DNA of 64,000 nt from positions 310,001 to 374,000 of the forward strand of contig BCKK01000006.1 of NCBI GenBank assembly GCA_001600615.1, given 5' to 3'. The notes under the pieces are model-generated. The model saw only the letters and a program-made list of their open reading frames with translations. It searched no databases and was not told the origin of the DNA. A program made the translations under genes and the position numbers. This DNA comes from Dioszegia crocea (Eukaryota; Basidiomycota; Tremellomycetes; Tremellales; Bulleribasidiaceae). Below, one piece after another: positions 45,129 to 56,388 of the stretch. Position 1 is the first letter of the stretch; every line of letters starts with the position of its first letter.

Positions 45129-47279
45129 CTACTTCTTTGCGGGCTTAGCCCCAGCCTTCTCCGCAGCCTTTGTTGTCTTTCCTCCTGACTTATTGGCCTT
45201 CTCAACGGACTTGATAACGCCCACCGCGACAGTCTACACAAATTAGCCTGGCCCCAGCTCGCAAAACCAAGGTTTAAACTCACCTGACGCATGTCACGAA
45301 CGGCGAATCGGCCCTGAAATGTCAGCTTGACTTAGATGAAGACAGAGGGATTGTAACTCAAAAGAGGCGGATAGTCTGCGTAGCTTTCAACGCAGAGGGG
45401 CTTCTGGGAGACGACTGAAGAGTTAGCTTTGATCAGACTTCGATAAGAGATTGACTTACGTTTGACGATGGCAGCGTCACCGGACTTGACGAACTCTGGT
45501 GAGGTTAGTAAACATCCCTTGACGGAAGAGTAAAGGACGTTCTAGGAGCTGCTTCCATCACTTTACCGGTACTGGCGAGTCAGCGTGGTCAAGGGTGAAG
45601 TGCAATGAGTTACGTACCGACGGTCGATCTTCTCGACGAGCTCGGCGAACTTGCAGGCGATGTGGGCAGTGTGGCAGTCGAGTACTGGCGTGTATCCTGC
45701 ACTGATCTGTCCGGGGTGGTTGAGTACAATAACCTGGGCGTTCTGACAAATTAGCAAAAATCCGATTTTCGAAAATCTAATTTTTTCAAGACCCAGCTTG
45801 TGGAAAATCTAGATTTGAGGACAAGGAGACACTCACGAAGCTAGCCGCCTCCATAGCCGGGTCATTTTTGCTATCACTGCAGCTGCACAATCGTCAGCAC
45901 AACAAGTTAGAGAGAGGCGAAAGACAAAAAATCAAACATACACTGAAACTCGTCAGCAGGCCACAGAGACAAGAAGAGAAGGATAAACTCACCGTTTCCA
46001 CGTCGGATGTCCTTAATAGAGACGTTCTTGACATCAGGGATAAGGGTAAGCTAAGTCCACAACAACTACGAGGGAAGAAAACTCACTGAAACCGACGTTG
46101 TCTCCGGGCATACCCTCAGGGATCTGCTCGTGGTGCATCTCAACGGACTTGACTTCGGTGGTGACGTTGGTGGGGGCGAAGGTGACGACCATACCAGCTT
46201 TGATTATTCCGGCTTGACAAATCAGCACAGCTAAGAAGGAAAGGATTTTATATAATAAAAAAAAACTCACTCTCGACACGACCGACGGGCACCGTCCCGA
46301 TACCACCGATCTTGTAAACATCCTGAAGGGGGAGACGGAGGGGCTTGTCCGTGGGACGGGATGGGGGCTCGATAGCGTCAATGGCCTCAAGCAGGGTCTT
46401 GCCCTTGGAAGAACCAGCCTTGGTCTCCTTGGTCCATCCCTTGTACCAGGTCATGTTGGTGGACTCCTCCAACACTAAAGTCAGCGCGAACCACGTGTAA
46501 ACTCACTGTTGTCACCGTGCCAACCGGAGATGGGGACGAAGGGAACCGACTTGGGGTTGTAGCCGACCTTCTTGATGAAGTTGGTGGTCTCCTTGACGAT
46601 TTCGTTGAATCGGTCCTCGGACCACTTGCAGGTGTCCATCTTGTTGCAAGCAACAATGATCTGCCTGACACCGAGGGTGAAGGCGAGAAGGGCGTGCTCG
46701 CGGGTCTGGCCGTCCTTGGAGATACCAGCCTCGAACTCTCCAATACCGGTGGCGATAATGAGAATGGCGCAGTCAGCCTGCGAGGTACCGGTGATCATGT
46801 TCTTGATGAAGTCTCGGTGTCCGGGAGCGTCGATGACGGTGACCATGTATCGGGGGGTCTCGAACTTCCAGAGAGCAATGTCGATGGTGATACCACGCTC
46901 ACGCTCGGCCTTGAGTTTGTCGAGCACCCAAGCGTACTTGAATGAGGCTGGAAAATCAGCACGAGAAGTGGCGAAAAAGATTTTTTTTCACTCACACTTG
47001 CCCAACTCGGCGGCTTCCTTCTCGAACTTCTCGATGGTTCGCTTGTCGATACCTCCGCACTTGTAGATCAAGTGACCGGTGGTGGTGGACTTGCCGGAGT
47101 CTAAAATCAGCAAAAGACAAAATCGGTAGAAAATGGACGTACCGACGTGGCCGATAACGACGACGTTACTAGAGGGTTAGCTTGGTCAGTAGTAGGTAGC
47201 AATAGACATACACGTGGAGCTTTTCCTACAAATGTCAGTGCGATCCACAATGTTAGCCAAAAGTACTCACTTTACCCAT
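45129..47279 (-). CDS. TEF1: Translation elongation factor 1-alpha
   Basis: The GTPase that delivers aminoacyl-tRNA to the ribosome. The first exon is just MGK, followed by tiny exons giving [14 protein letters not shown] and [20 protein letters not shown], the P-loop GHVDSGKS. Then [20 protein letters not shown], the G3 motif DAPGH, and G4 NKMD in [20 protein letters not shown]. Domains II and III follow in short exons ([40 protein letters not shown]), ending with Lys/Ala-rich AGAKPAKK. There are at least ten short introns. It has about 1.4 kb of upstream sequence without a gene. Confidence 0.95.
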
Positions 47280-48725
47280 TTTGACGAGTGTATGTAGGCT
47301 AAAATATCAGACCTGACCTGGAATGATTGTATGTAAAAGGCAGGGTGAGACTCACATGTATGTATATAAATGAAAGTGGGTGCTCAAAGCGAAATGTAGG
47401 AACGAGACAAAGGGAAAATCAGGCTGGCCCTAAATCTATCAGGAGTTTTCCCTTGACCGCCCCTGGTTCCGAAAATCTGCAAAACGCCGATGGGATTCGA
47501 TTCCGTGTGGCACTTGTGAGAGATGGGCGTGGTATTCGATCATTGGTATCAGCGATCTCGATCGAATCTCGGGTGGGCAAGTCAAATGTGGCGGAGCAGG
47601 ATTTGTGGCGAGCAAGTGGCGAGCCTGGCTCATTTGGGTGCGAAGCTGCGTCAGCTGCACTTCAGGAAAGACCGAGAGGGTGTTAAGAGTCCCGAAGGGT
47701 AGAAGTGGCTTCCTTCATGATCGATCGAGCACCCTGCGCCGGACTGTGAGGTCCGTTGTATCAGTGAGCCACCACTTGCACTTGCGCGGGCCAAGTGGCC
47801 GTCTCCGAGCACCCCCAGGCCACATAACTGTCGAAGCTGAGCACGAACAGCTGCCGATTGCGATACGAGCTCCCCGTTTGTGGCTGCCTTGGCACCCGAT
47901 CACTGCGATATGTGTGATGATGGATCGTTCGGTCCTCGTTCGGCTCGGACCAGCTGGGGAATCATTAGTTTGCGAGGAGCTTGATACCCATCCGCAAGTC
48001 TGATTAGTACCGCACTCAATACACAGTGAAGAATATTTGAGACATTAGACGGAGTGCAATTAAAATGCTGTGATCACAGCTGAGATAGTTCCCAGCCAGT
48101 AGGTCACCAAACGCTTTGTGTGCCTAAAGTGAGTGGAAGACATGAAGATGTGGATGAATTATTTGTCAGATGCAGATCGCATTCAAGCCAGAGTCAATTA
48201 GGTGCATGAATTCGTGTCAGCTTCATTAAGCAAGTCCAGATCTGAAAGTCGCCTGCGTCACCGAACTAAATGTTTGATGCTTTTGAGGGATGCTGGCTGT
48301 TCCGCCCAACTGATTTGGCGCTTGCGGAAAGGCTATGGGAGGATAGATTAGCAGGATCTTGGCAAGATCAGCTCGCGACGTCTCCGCCAAGGAGCGGCTT
48401 CCAACCCGTGATCATCACAATCAGCCTCAAATGTTACATTCTCCTGAAATCGCCAGCATTACGCCGGGATATCAGTGCGTGAACAAAATGGTAAGTATCT
48501 GTACGTTGAGGCGACTTTACTATTCTGGCCATTGATTCGAGGATCAGCCTCAGCGTCATTAGTCGGGCGCCGCTTTTGCAGACATCCCTTGAGCAATCGC
48601 AATCAGCCTTATATTTGAGTTGGACACATAGCCAGCTTTTTAGGATTTCCCCCACTCGACGTATCAGTATCTTCAACATCAGTCAGCCTTCACAAGAACC
48701 CGCCCAACCATGACATAACCGCGGT
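47280..48725. promoter_or_regulatory. Long region upstream of EF-1alpha
   Basis: This stretch of 1,446 bases lies between the EF-1alpha start and the PXR1 stop. Frames of up to 132 codons occur on the plus strand but show no known motif and no splice-joined partner. Bases next to the EF-1alpha ATG probably form its leader. Nothing else can be named. Confidence 0.35.
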
Positions 48726-49673
48726 CTACTCCCCATCCCGCTTCCTCTTCTTCTTGCCAGCCTTAACCTCAGTCTCTGCACGTTCCGCCTTCACCGCCCT
48801 TTTCGCCTCCTTCTCCGCTTTCCTCGCCTTCTTCGCTGCTCTCCTCGCTTCCTTGGACTCCGCTGGTGCTTCCGGAGCATCAGAGAACGACAAGGGAGTG
48901 TCCATTTCGCTAAAGGCCATCTTGGTGCCCTCCCACGTTGTCGCAGGCTTGGAGCTGGATGCTACGGGAAGCTCTGGTTCGACGGATTCGCCTGACGCGA
49001 TTTGCCGAGCCACCGCACGTTCCCGCATTTTTTTACGAAAGTAGTCAGAGACGGATAGGGTGGAAGTTGAGACCATATCTTCGGCTTCGCGCGAGAGAGG
49101 CTTTGTTTCCAGCTCAGCCGGAGTGGGTTTGACGTCGAGAATAGGTTTGACATCAAGAACGGGTTTGACATCTAGGGGAGTTGGGGCGATACCGAGTATC
49201 TCTGCGAGTGCAGCGGGTGATGACGAGGCGAGACGTTTCGCTTGTAGATGGCGGTGACGGGAACTGGGGTCAGCACGGCCTTCGGTTAACTTACGCTATG
49301 CGATTCTTCTTTGGCTCTTCAACACTCGGCGCTGGTGATGGCGAAGCCGAAGCGGAGGCCAGGCGTTTCAGGACATCCTCCAACCCCGCTCGCGCTTGAC
49401 CACCCACTGGATCGCCCTCCTTCATTGCTCGCGCCATACCGATACCGGAGCTGTCCAGTTTTTGTATCACAGCAATGTGTTTTGCATTACCGGTGAGGGA
49501 AGCACCGCCGATACCAGAGGTGTCTGTCCAACCCAGAGCAGTCATGTGTTTGTAGGAAAAGCGGTCCTTGTCGCCGGACCATGATAGATTGCGAGGGTCA
49601 TAGCCGATGCGTTCTGAGGTCAGCTCTGCTGCTGTATACACCTACGCTTCTCTTTCCTTTCTGATAGCCCCAT
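48726..49673 (-). CDS. PXR1: PXR1/PINX1-like G-patch protein
   Basis: A nucleolar protein for rRNA and snoRNA processing (yeast Pxr1/Gno1), related to the human telomerase inhibitor PinX1. The start MGLSERKEK is joined by an intron to QRIGYDPRNLSWSGDKDRFS, the conserved family start, then YKHMTALGW, a degenerate G-patch with few glycines. The middle has HRHLQAKRLASSSPAALAEI and VSDYFRKKMRERAVARQIAS. The end is a Lys/Ala/Glu-rich tail (KAGKKKRKRDGE). Repeated LDVKP units occur about residue 140. It shares a 117-bp divergent promoter with NSA2, another ribosome-biogenesis gene. Confidence 0.83.
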
Positions 49674-49721
49674 GATGTGTGATGGAGAGATGGTTGATTG
49701 ACTTTTGGCGGTAACGGCATC

Positions 49722-49730
49722 GAAAATTTG
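49722..49730. promoter_or_regulatory. RRPE-like motif in the PXR1/NSA2 shared promoter
   Basis: GAAAATTTG lies in the 117-bp space between the two divergent start codons. It resembles the ribosomal RNA processing element (TGAAAAWTTTT) of ribosome-biogenesis promoters in yeasts. Both genes serve that process, so a common control site is plausible. The match is partial. Confidence 0.35.
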
Positions 49731-49790
49731 CTACTTGACTTTGGGCGGCAAATTCAAGTCTATAGGTTACATCCATCTTCAACACTCAAA

Positions 49791-50794
49791 ATGGTGCGTT
49801 TGCTTTGAGGTCGCGCTGACTTTAGCCTCAAAATGAGTATATGGAAGAGCATCGCAAGCGCTACGGTCGCAGGCTCGATCACGATGAGCGAAAGTGAGTA
49901 AGGTGTCAATGGAGCTAATGGCAGGCGCAAGAGGACCGCTCGAGAGGCGCACAAGTCCTCTGCCGAGACGCAGAAGATGGTCGGACACAAGGCCAAGATG
50001 CACCACGCTAAACGACACGCCGAAAAGGTGCAGCTGAAGAAGACACTGAAAGCGCACGATGAGCGGAATGTCAAACAAAAGGACGACGGCGCAGTCAAGG
50101 AGGGTGCCCTGCCTACATATCTGCTGGACAGAGAGGGACAAAAGGTGCGTAGACTGTGTAATACGCTAATATCAGGATGCCAAAGCGCTATCTTCAGCTG
50201 TCAAGGACCGTCGAAAAGACCGTGCCGCCAAATACGCCGTGCCTTTGCCCAAGGTCCGGGGTATTGCCGAGGAGGAAATGTTCAAAGTCATCAAGACGGG
50301 AAAGCACAAGAGCAAGAGTTGGAAGCGGATGGTGAACAAGGCGACTTTCGTGGGCGAGGGGTTCACGCGAAAGCCAGTCAAACTGGAGGTGAGTTTGGGC
50401 CAGGAGTGGGCTGACTTTAGCGATTCATCCGACCTATGGGTCTGCGTATGAACAAGGCACACGTCACACATCGTAAGGTTTGTATAAGGCTTTACTAACG
50501 TCTAGCCGAGTTGAAGACCACGTTCCAGCTGCCAATACTTGGTGTCAAGAAGAATCCACAATCACCACTGTATACATCTCTAGGTGGGTTATGGTCTGGC
50601 TAGGCTAATTACAGGTGTTCTCACCAAGGGTACCATTATCGAGGTGAATGTGAGCGAGCTGGGTATGGTTACGACGGGTGGAAAGGTCGTCTGGTCAAGT
50701 GAGTCTAGGCAAAGCTGGGCTGATTTCAGAATACGCCCAGATCACAAATAACCCAGAGAACGACGGGTGCATCAACTCGGTGCTTTTGGTATAG
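49791..50794 (+). CDS. NSA2: Ribosome biogenesis protein Nsa2
   Basis: A 60S pre-ribosome assembly factor with an eS8-like fold. The first exon is only the ATG; a GTGCGT...TTTAG intron joins it to [20 protein letters not shown], then [20 protein letters not shown], the invariant family start. Then [80 protein letters not shown] and the end [14 protein letters not shown]. The length of about 260 residues is normal. It acts in the nucleolus on 27S pre-rRNA. Its 3' end may overlap an alternative last exon of MED7 on the other strand. Confidence 0.93.
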
Positions 50795-50861
50795 ACAGCG
50801 TTGTATTTATGATATTGGATATCTGTTCGCATTTGCTACAGTCAGCGGGTCCAGACTGGAC

Positions 50862-51428
50862 TCACGTCTTCAAGGCAGCAGTTTGAGCTCTGCGTTCGGA
50901 TAGCTGCCTTTCCATCATCAATATCAGGGTTGCCTCGGCCTAATCAGCTCCGGTATTTCTCGACTCACCTGCACACTGCGGACTTGATTCGCCTGCACCA
51001 TCATCGTCGCAGCGACGTTCGTTAGGTGCTGGATGTACTGATGTCAGCTTGGTCGGGCCTATACCCACCTGATCACCCTCATGTGCCCATCCCTTCTCCT
51101 CCAGCTCCCCGGGATTGCGAGCGGTGTTTGTGAGCACATCCAGAAGAAGTATTATGGCGTGCAGGAACGAGTGCAGCAGCAGAGGCATTGACTCTTGCGG
51201 ATTGGAGGGGTCAATCAGTGGGGGTAATCCAACTTCTGCTGGTGTGGGAATGGCGGGGGTGGTCTAAGTCAGCGAAGTTAAGACCCCACTCACAGAGAGG
51301 GCTTCTCCAAAGCACATCCATCTGCGATCTTCCTCTATCCAGTCTACTCTGGGCGGTTGCGCATCATCTGTAGAGTCCTTGTAGTACCCAGGTGGGGGAG
51401 GGAACAAAGTGTTGGCAATGTCAGACAT
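50862..51428 (-). CDS. MED7: Mediator complex subunit 7
   Basis: The start MSDIANTLFPPPPGYYKDST carries the PPPPxYYK signature of Med7. Next come RVDWIEEDRRWMCFGEAL, PLLLHSFLHAIILLLDVLTN, TARNPGELEEKGWAHEGDQ, HLTNVAATMMVQANQVRSVQ and AEATLILMMERQLSERRAQT. Med7 forms the middle module of Mediator with Med21 and links activators to RNA polymerase II. The end is ambiguous: read through, the stop is the TGA at 50862; if a GTGAGT...GCTGACTGTAG intron there is removed, the frame runs to 50772, adding [20 protein letters not shown]. It shares a 73-bp divergent promoter with the Vip1-like gene. Confidence 0.78.
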
Positions 51429-51501
51429 GGTAAGGATGCGAGATGTTATGACGTATTTGACTTCAGCTTTTCTCTTTTCACCTCTTATCTCTACATCTAC
51501 A

Positions 51502-52429
51502 ATGTCTGCACACATCATCCGCGTTACAGGCCTCGCGCCCGAAACCTCAGAGGAGAAGCTCCATGACTTCTTCTCGTTCTGCGGCAAGCTTGTCAGCGTC
51601 AAGAAGGAGGGAAACACTGCCGAGATTGAGTTTGAAAAACTCAGTGCTATGCGGACGTCTTTGTGAGTAACGGCCCGGCCTCGCTTATGATAGAATGTTG
51701 AACGGAGGGACCCTGGACGGTGCCCACCTCGAAGTTACCTCTCTATCTGAGGAGCCCAAGGCTGCTTCGATCCTGCCGGCGTCTGCTACTGGTACCACCC
51801 CCATTGGCGCCGAGATCAGCCAGGAGGACAAGCCTGCTGTAAGTCTTGGGGTAACAAAGCTGATTCAGGCCGCAATCGTCGCAGAGTACCTCGCGCACGG
51901 CTACGTCCTTGGTGACCACATTGTCCAGCAGGCCATTGACTTTGATCGTGAGTATCCAGCATACATTGCTGATGAAAGAAAAACAAGGCATCTCGTCCAG
52001 GTTCTTGAACTTTTTCAACTCGATTGACCACACTGTCGGCCAGCGTGTCATTGGCGAGAACCAGACTGTCTCGGGCAAGGTTGGCGAGCAGGCGAACTTT
52101 GTCGTCAACAAGACCAAGGAGGTCGATCAGAACCGCGGTGTCAGCGCCAAGCTGTCCCAGTACTACTCGAAGATTGTCGGCACGCCTGTCGGTCAGCGGT
52201 GAGTGGAGGAGAGAACGCGGCTGACGATAGTGTACACAGCTTCTACACGACGACCCAGAAGCAGGTACTGGATGTCCACGAGGAAGCCAAGCGCATTGCT
52301 GTGAGTCAGACCCTGAACATTGCTGATTATCAGGAGGAGAAGAGGGTTGCTGCTCAGACTGCTCCGGTTTCCGACGTCAAGGAGACCCCCGTCGCGCTGC
52401 CTGCTGCCGCCATCTCCGGGCCCATCTAA
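51502..52429 (+). CDS. Vip1-type RRM protein
   Basis: The start MSAHIIRVTGLAPETSEEKL is an RNA-recognition motif (about residues 5-75) with the RNP-like KLVSVKKEGNTAEIEFEK. The rest has AAIVAEYLAHGYVLGDHIVQ, then SRFLNFFNSIDHTVGQRVIG and KTKEVDQNRGVSAKLSQYYS, the helical C-terminal part shared with fission yeast Vip1. It ends AAAISGPI. The cell role of this family is poorly known; RNA binding is inferred from the RRM. Six exons or so. The gene is complete. Confidence 0.8.
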
Positions 52430-53195
52430 GTTCTTGCGTCTGAATATATGCATACATCCTTGACCGTCCTACAGTAATGATCGAGGTATCTTCTAGTCAG
52501 AGCACGACGCGGAACCCTGCTGGCCCGTGGGCTCGAGACTAATATGCGACAATTGATGCATGTAATCTAGGCCGTGGCCATAAGCAGTCCCAGAGTAGTC
52601 CTGATCGAGTTATCCCCTGGCCAACGCGCAGTATAGGGACGTCACCAAATTGCACTAAAGCCTCTTGATGCTTGGGTCATAAACTCCATCCAGCATGAGG
52701 CAACCCCCCGCGCCCATGCCAAGGTCATCAATTGCCATACCCTCCACGCAAGCGCTTCTCTGGACGAGTGACAAAAGAGACCGCATTTCTGGTCGGACGC
52801 TGCTCGACGTTTAATCGAGGATCCGTTTAGGACCAGTCTTGATGGGGGTTGAAATTCCAGGACCTTAGCCCGCTCGCGAGTGTGAGAGCTGGCTCTCTGT
52901 GTGTATCGAGCATTGTGACCTTGGGACTGGGGTTAGCTTTGTTGTAGGTGCAAGCTTACCTGCTGATGTATGGTGGGTGGAGCTGGGCGAATTTGGCTCG
53001 AGCGCAAGGCGTAGGCGGCGATTTGCGGCTTTATGGCATATCACGTGACATCGTGGTCCATTCATTATGACTATGGCCGTATGATGCTCCAGAGGCGCTC
53101 GCGAAGCGATCACTCGGCGAGGGACAAGCTCCTAAGAATTGGACACCGCTTCAAGGCTTAATCTAATCATATCATAAAGATCGTAACAGATGTGA
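52430..53195. other. Unusually long convergent gap with a spliced short frame on the minus strand
   Basis: Lies between the 3' ends of the Vip1-like gene and VTS1. The minus strand has a well-formed 33-nt intron (GTAAGC...GCTAACCCCAG, about 52929-52961) inside a short open frame of about 71-82 codons that I do not recognise. TCACGTGA is at 53041-53048. This could be a non-coding transcript or a small gene. Confidence 0.35.
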
Positions 53196-54931
53196 CTACT
53201 TTTCAGCCTCCTTCGCAGGAGCGTAAGCCTCGGATCCCTCTGGATGAGGCAGATCGAATTTGGTCCGGACATTATAGAACACCTTGAGAAACTGAAATTA
53301 GCGTAATCTTATGAGATCATACCTTAGTGCGAGCGCCCTGGGCGCTGACGCCTTTGCCGATCAAATCCTCATCCGACATGGCGATCATCTCCCTCCAGGG
53401 GGTCTTCTCAAAAGTCGTAGTATATTTCTGACGTCAGTTTGGCCGTGTCAATACTCACGTGTAATCGCAGAACCCTCAACCACGAGGAGACGTCCTCGAT
53501 GACCCGCAACTCCACATCGTCCGGACCCGCGACTCCCCCGCCAGAGTTGGATCGATCTGGGGTTGGCGAGTGGGATTTTCCGAGCATAGGACTGCGGCGT
53601 CCAGGTGGCGGTTTGGCGGGTCCTCGGAGACCCCCGTAGCCGGCCTGAGCAAAGCTAGCCGCTGTGGATAGTTGCTGAGCCTGCGCGAGGGCGAGCATTT
53701 GATTGGGATTCATGTTCATAGTGGCGAAGTTCATACCGAGACCCGCGATATCGGAGCCGAGACCAAGGCCATACTGGTCAAGGACAGGACTAGCCGCGTA
53801 GACGCCGGGCTGTTGACCGGCATTGATGAATTCGCCTTCGTCATTGTAGTGGCCAGAGACGTTCCGCCCTGGGCGACGGAACTGCCGCGCGTCCTCGAGG
53901 TTGATATGGGGGTCGACAAAGTTGGGGATGAGGGGGGTGTTGGTCATGCTCGCCCAAGAAGCGGGAATGGGGGATGGAGGTTCAGGCTGAGCCAGGCCCA
54001 GGCCTATGCGACCGCTGTAGTCGGTGCTCTGGGGCCGGATGTCGGGAGTGGGGCTCCGACTACGATCGGATCCTGGAGAACCGCCCCGTTCGACGACCTG
54101 ATCCAGCTGACCTTGCCATCGATCATGGGGCTGCAGCGTACCAGGGGCGGATATGCGGTTTTGGCGAAGCTTGTTTCGGGCCTGTTCATCCGAGTAGGTG
54201 AAGCCAGAGCCCCCGCCTGCCGATGGAGATTTCAGCCCTGACCCAGCCAGCTTGGCCTCCATTTGCGCCTGCATACCAGTTGACATGGGGTTGGGTGAGA
54301 GCAAAGCGGTCATGGGATCAGACTGCGACATGTGCTGAAGGACGCTCAAGAAGAAGCGAATCTGGACAGGGGTGCTGTGTTGGAGGAGGGAATAGAGGGC
54401 GGCTGTTCGCTCGGCCTCGGATAAGACGCGAAACCCTGTCGTCAGTAATGAAAAGGCTATAGCTTACATTGCTCGATCGCGCCCAATTCCTCCGTGAAGT
54501 TCTGGTCGGTACTAGCCGCAGCCATTTCTTCAAGTGTTGCCTCCCAGCTAGCGAGATGCTTGAACCATTGATCGATTTGTTCGGCTACAGTCAGCACTGC
54601 AGGCAGGGAGCTCACCCTCTGGAGTCCGCGAATCGGCCCGGTTGCCAGGGAGGAACTCTGAGCTCGGACGGCCTGATGCCGAGCGCATGTTGTTGCCAAC
54701 GCTTGGGCGAGGTGAAAGGGTGGAACCAACACCAGAGCTAGCATGGCGCGGTTGTGCATTGTATGCGTTGGCCGATATGCCCAAGCCCGAGAAGCCTCGA
54801 GCAGCAGCGGCTGTTGGGGGAGGGCCAAGGGATTGACGCGTGAGTTTAGTAGTCGCTCCTGTGGGGGTGGAGGGGGCGGGAGAAGGAGACGGGGATGGAG
54901 AGCGGTGTGGGCGGAGCGTCTGCGATGCCAT
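53196..54931 (-). CDS. VTS1: SAM-domain RNA-binding protein Vts1 (Smaug family)
   Basis: The start MASQTLRPHRSPSPSPSPAP is a Ser/Pro-rich tail. Next comes an N-terminal helical domain: EQIDQWFKHLASWEATLEEM, then ELGAIEQ and WFRVLSEAERTAALYSLLQH, a block conserved in fungal Vts1. A long disordered middle follows. The SAM domain is near the C-terminus: VIEDVSSWLRVLRLH, then KYTTTFEKTPWREMIAMSDE and DLIGKGVSAQGARTKVF. Vts1 binds CNGG-loop hairpins in mRNAs and recruits the Ccr4-Not deadenylase for decay. The gene is complete with about five introns. Confidence 0.88.
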
Positions 54932-55336
54932 GGTGTCTGTAGGTGATGTGTCTATACTATCGCTGAGGCCTGCTCACGTAGTTGATGTAGAATAGAAGTT
55001 GTATATTGAATGGGAGAGGCGCGTGGACTGGCTTGGACAACGGAAGCAAGATACGGCATTGGAAACTGGCGCGCCTATCTCTTGGTGCTGCAGCCTGGCA
55101 CCTCGCCCCATCTCGACTGACACCTTTTCTTCTATTCCAATCGCGCTTGTGAGGTCCTACGTGTATGCCCTCAGACGTGTCAACCCCCGGCATACTCTGA
55201 CGTGCTCGAGCACATCTTCCTTTCATCTTCACATCAAAAGGATTGGTAAAGCTAAGGCTAACGGCTTATCTACGCCCGCTGACCTCGCTCTCTCAATCAC
55301 CTCTTACCCTACTCGTCCCTACCAACACAAGCTACC
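54932..55336. promoter_or_regulatory. Divergent promoter of VTS1 and the small membrane protein gene
   Basis: This stretch of 405 bases lies between two divergent starts. Pyrimidine-rich tracts near 55125-55145 and 55280-55325 precede the plus-strand ATG. No other feature was recognised. Confidence 0.35.
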
Positions 55337-56207
55337 ATGGCACTGATCGCTGATGACTCTCAATCCTACACCAAGGATGTCATGGAACAAGAGCGGAGGT
55401 TGCAGCGCTTGGAGGACCTGTACCTTACAGTGAAACCTACCACCTACCCGTCGTCTTCACCCGACTACCAGCGCCTGAGCTACGAGTGCCTCGAACGCTT
55501 GGACAAAAGATGGATCGATTCTCACAATGCATCTCCGTCACGCCCCAAGAAGGTCTCCTACCGGAGAACAAGGGTCGACAGACGGCTGTGAGTCTCGTCA
55601 TAAGCACAACTAATGTACAGGACAAGACGGGCATCAACTGCCTCGCAGGCAAGGTTGTCCCCAACAATGCCCTACTCAAGGCAGGCATGGTCTTCCTTGC
55701 TGCTCCACATCTCTATGAGGTCTACAAGATACCCTGTGGTACAGCCATCGATGCCGCCTCGTGAGTAGCCTCGCCTTCGTCGCTGATGAACAGCAATGTC
55801 AGGACCTTCCTCAAGACGGACTGCAGTACCCACGTCAAAAGCTGGTGGGGCGCAGCGTCCGGTTTGGTCAGTCGCGGCTCTGATTGGTTGGGCACCGCGG
55901 CCTCCGATGTCAGCAAAGCCGCCATGTCGGTTGAGCCGAGCTTGCTCCTCGGCCTCGGTGCGGCTGGTGTGGGTCTGGCGGCAGCGTACGGGGCTTATCG
56001 GTGGTACCATTCGGGTACCGCCTCAAGCGCCGACGAAGAGGTGAGTTTTGATGCATTCGGACACTGACCGCTCAGATGAGAGAATCCGCGAGTGTCGCCC
56101 ACGACACAGAAGGGCGCAGTCTCTCCACTCTGCAGTCGCAGGCATCCCGGGTGTCGCGTCAGATCCAGGACAAGACATCCTACCTTTCACAGTTACGATT
56201 TCTTTGA
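55337..56207 (+). CDS. Unrecognised protein with one predicted membrane segment
   Basis: Starts in a strong context (ACCATGG) with MALIADDSQSYTKDVMEQER. Later exons give RTLGQKMDRFSQCISVTPQE, GINCLAGKVVPNNALLKAGM, FLAAPHLYEVYKIPCGTAID, then VRTFLKTDCSTHVKSWWGAA. A hydrophobic segment LLLGLGAAGVGLAAAYGAYR follows, then a short coiled end (STLQSQASRVSRQIQDKTSY) finishing QLRFL. I recognise no family. The Gly/Ala-rich single span near the C-terminus could anchor it in an organelle membrane. The frame change between the first two exons needs a small intron around 55399-55430 with a weak donor, so the N-terminal join is uncertain. Confidence 0.55.
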
Positions 56208-56388
56208 GCGTTCACGGTGATTTGCCCGGAGTGTGATTGATGCATCTGATTTGGTTTGAAACGACTCCTGTTTTTGGTCTTAGACTATTATTGCTGGTAG
56301 CTTAATCCACATGCGAGTATGTCCACATCTGAGTACATTGCTTCTTGACAAAGGTTGATCCACAGTCCGACTCGGTATACAGAAACTA

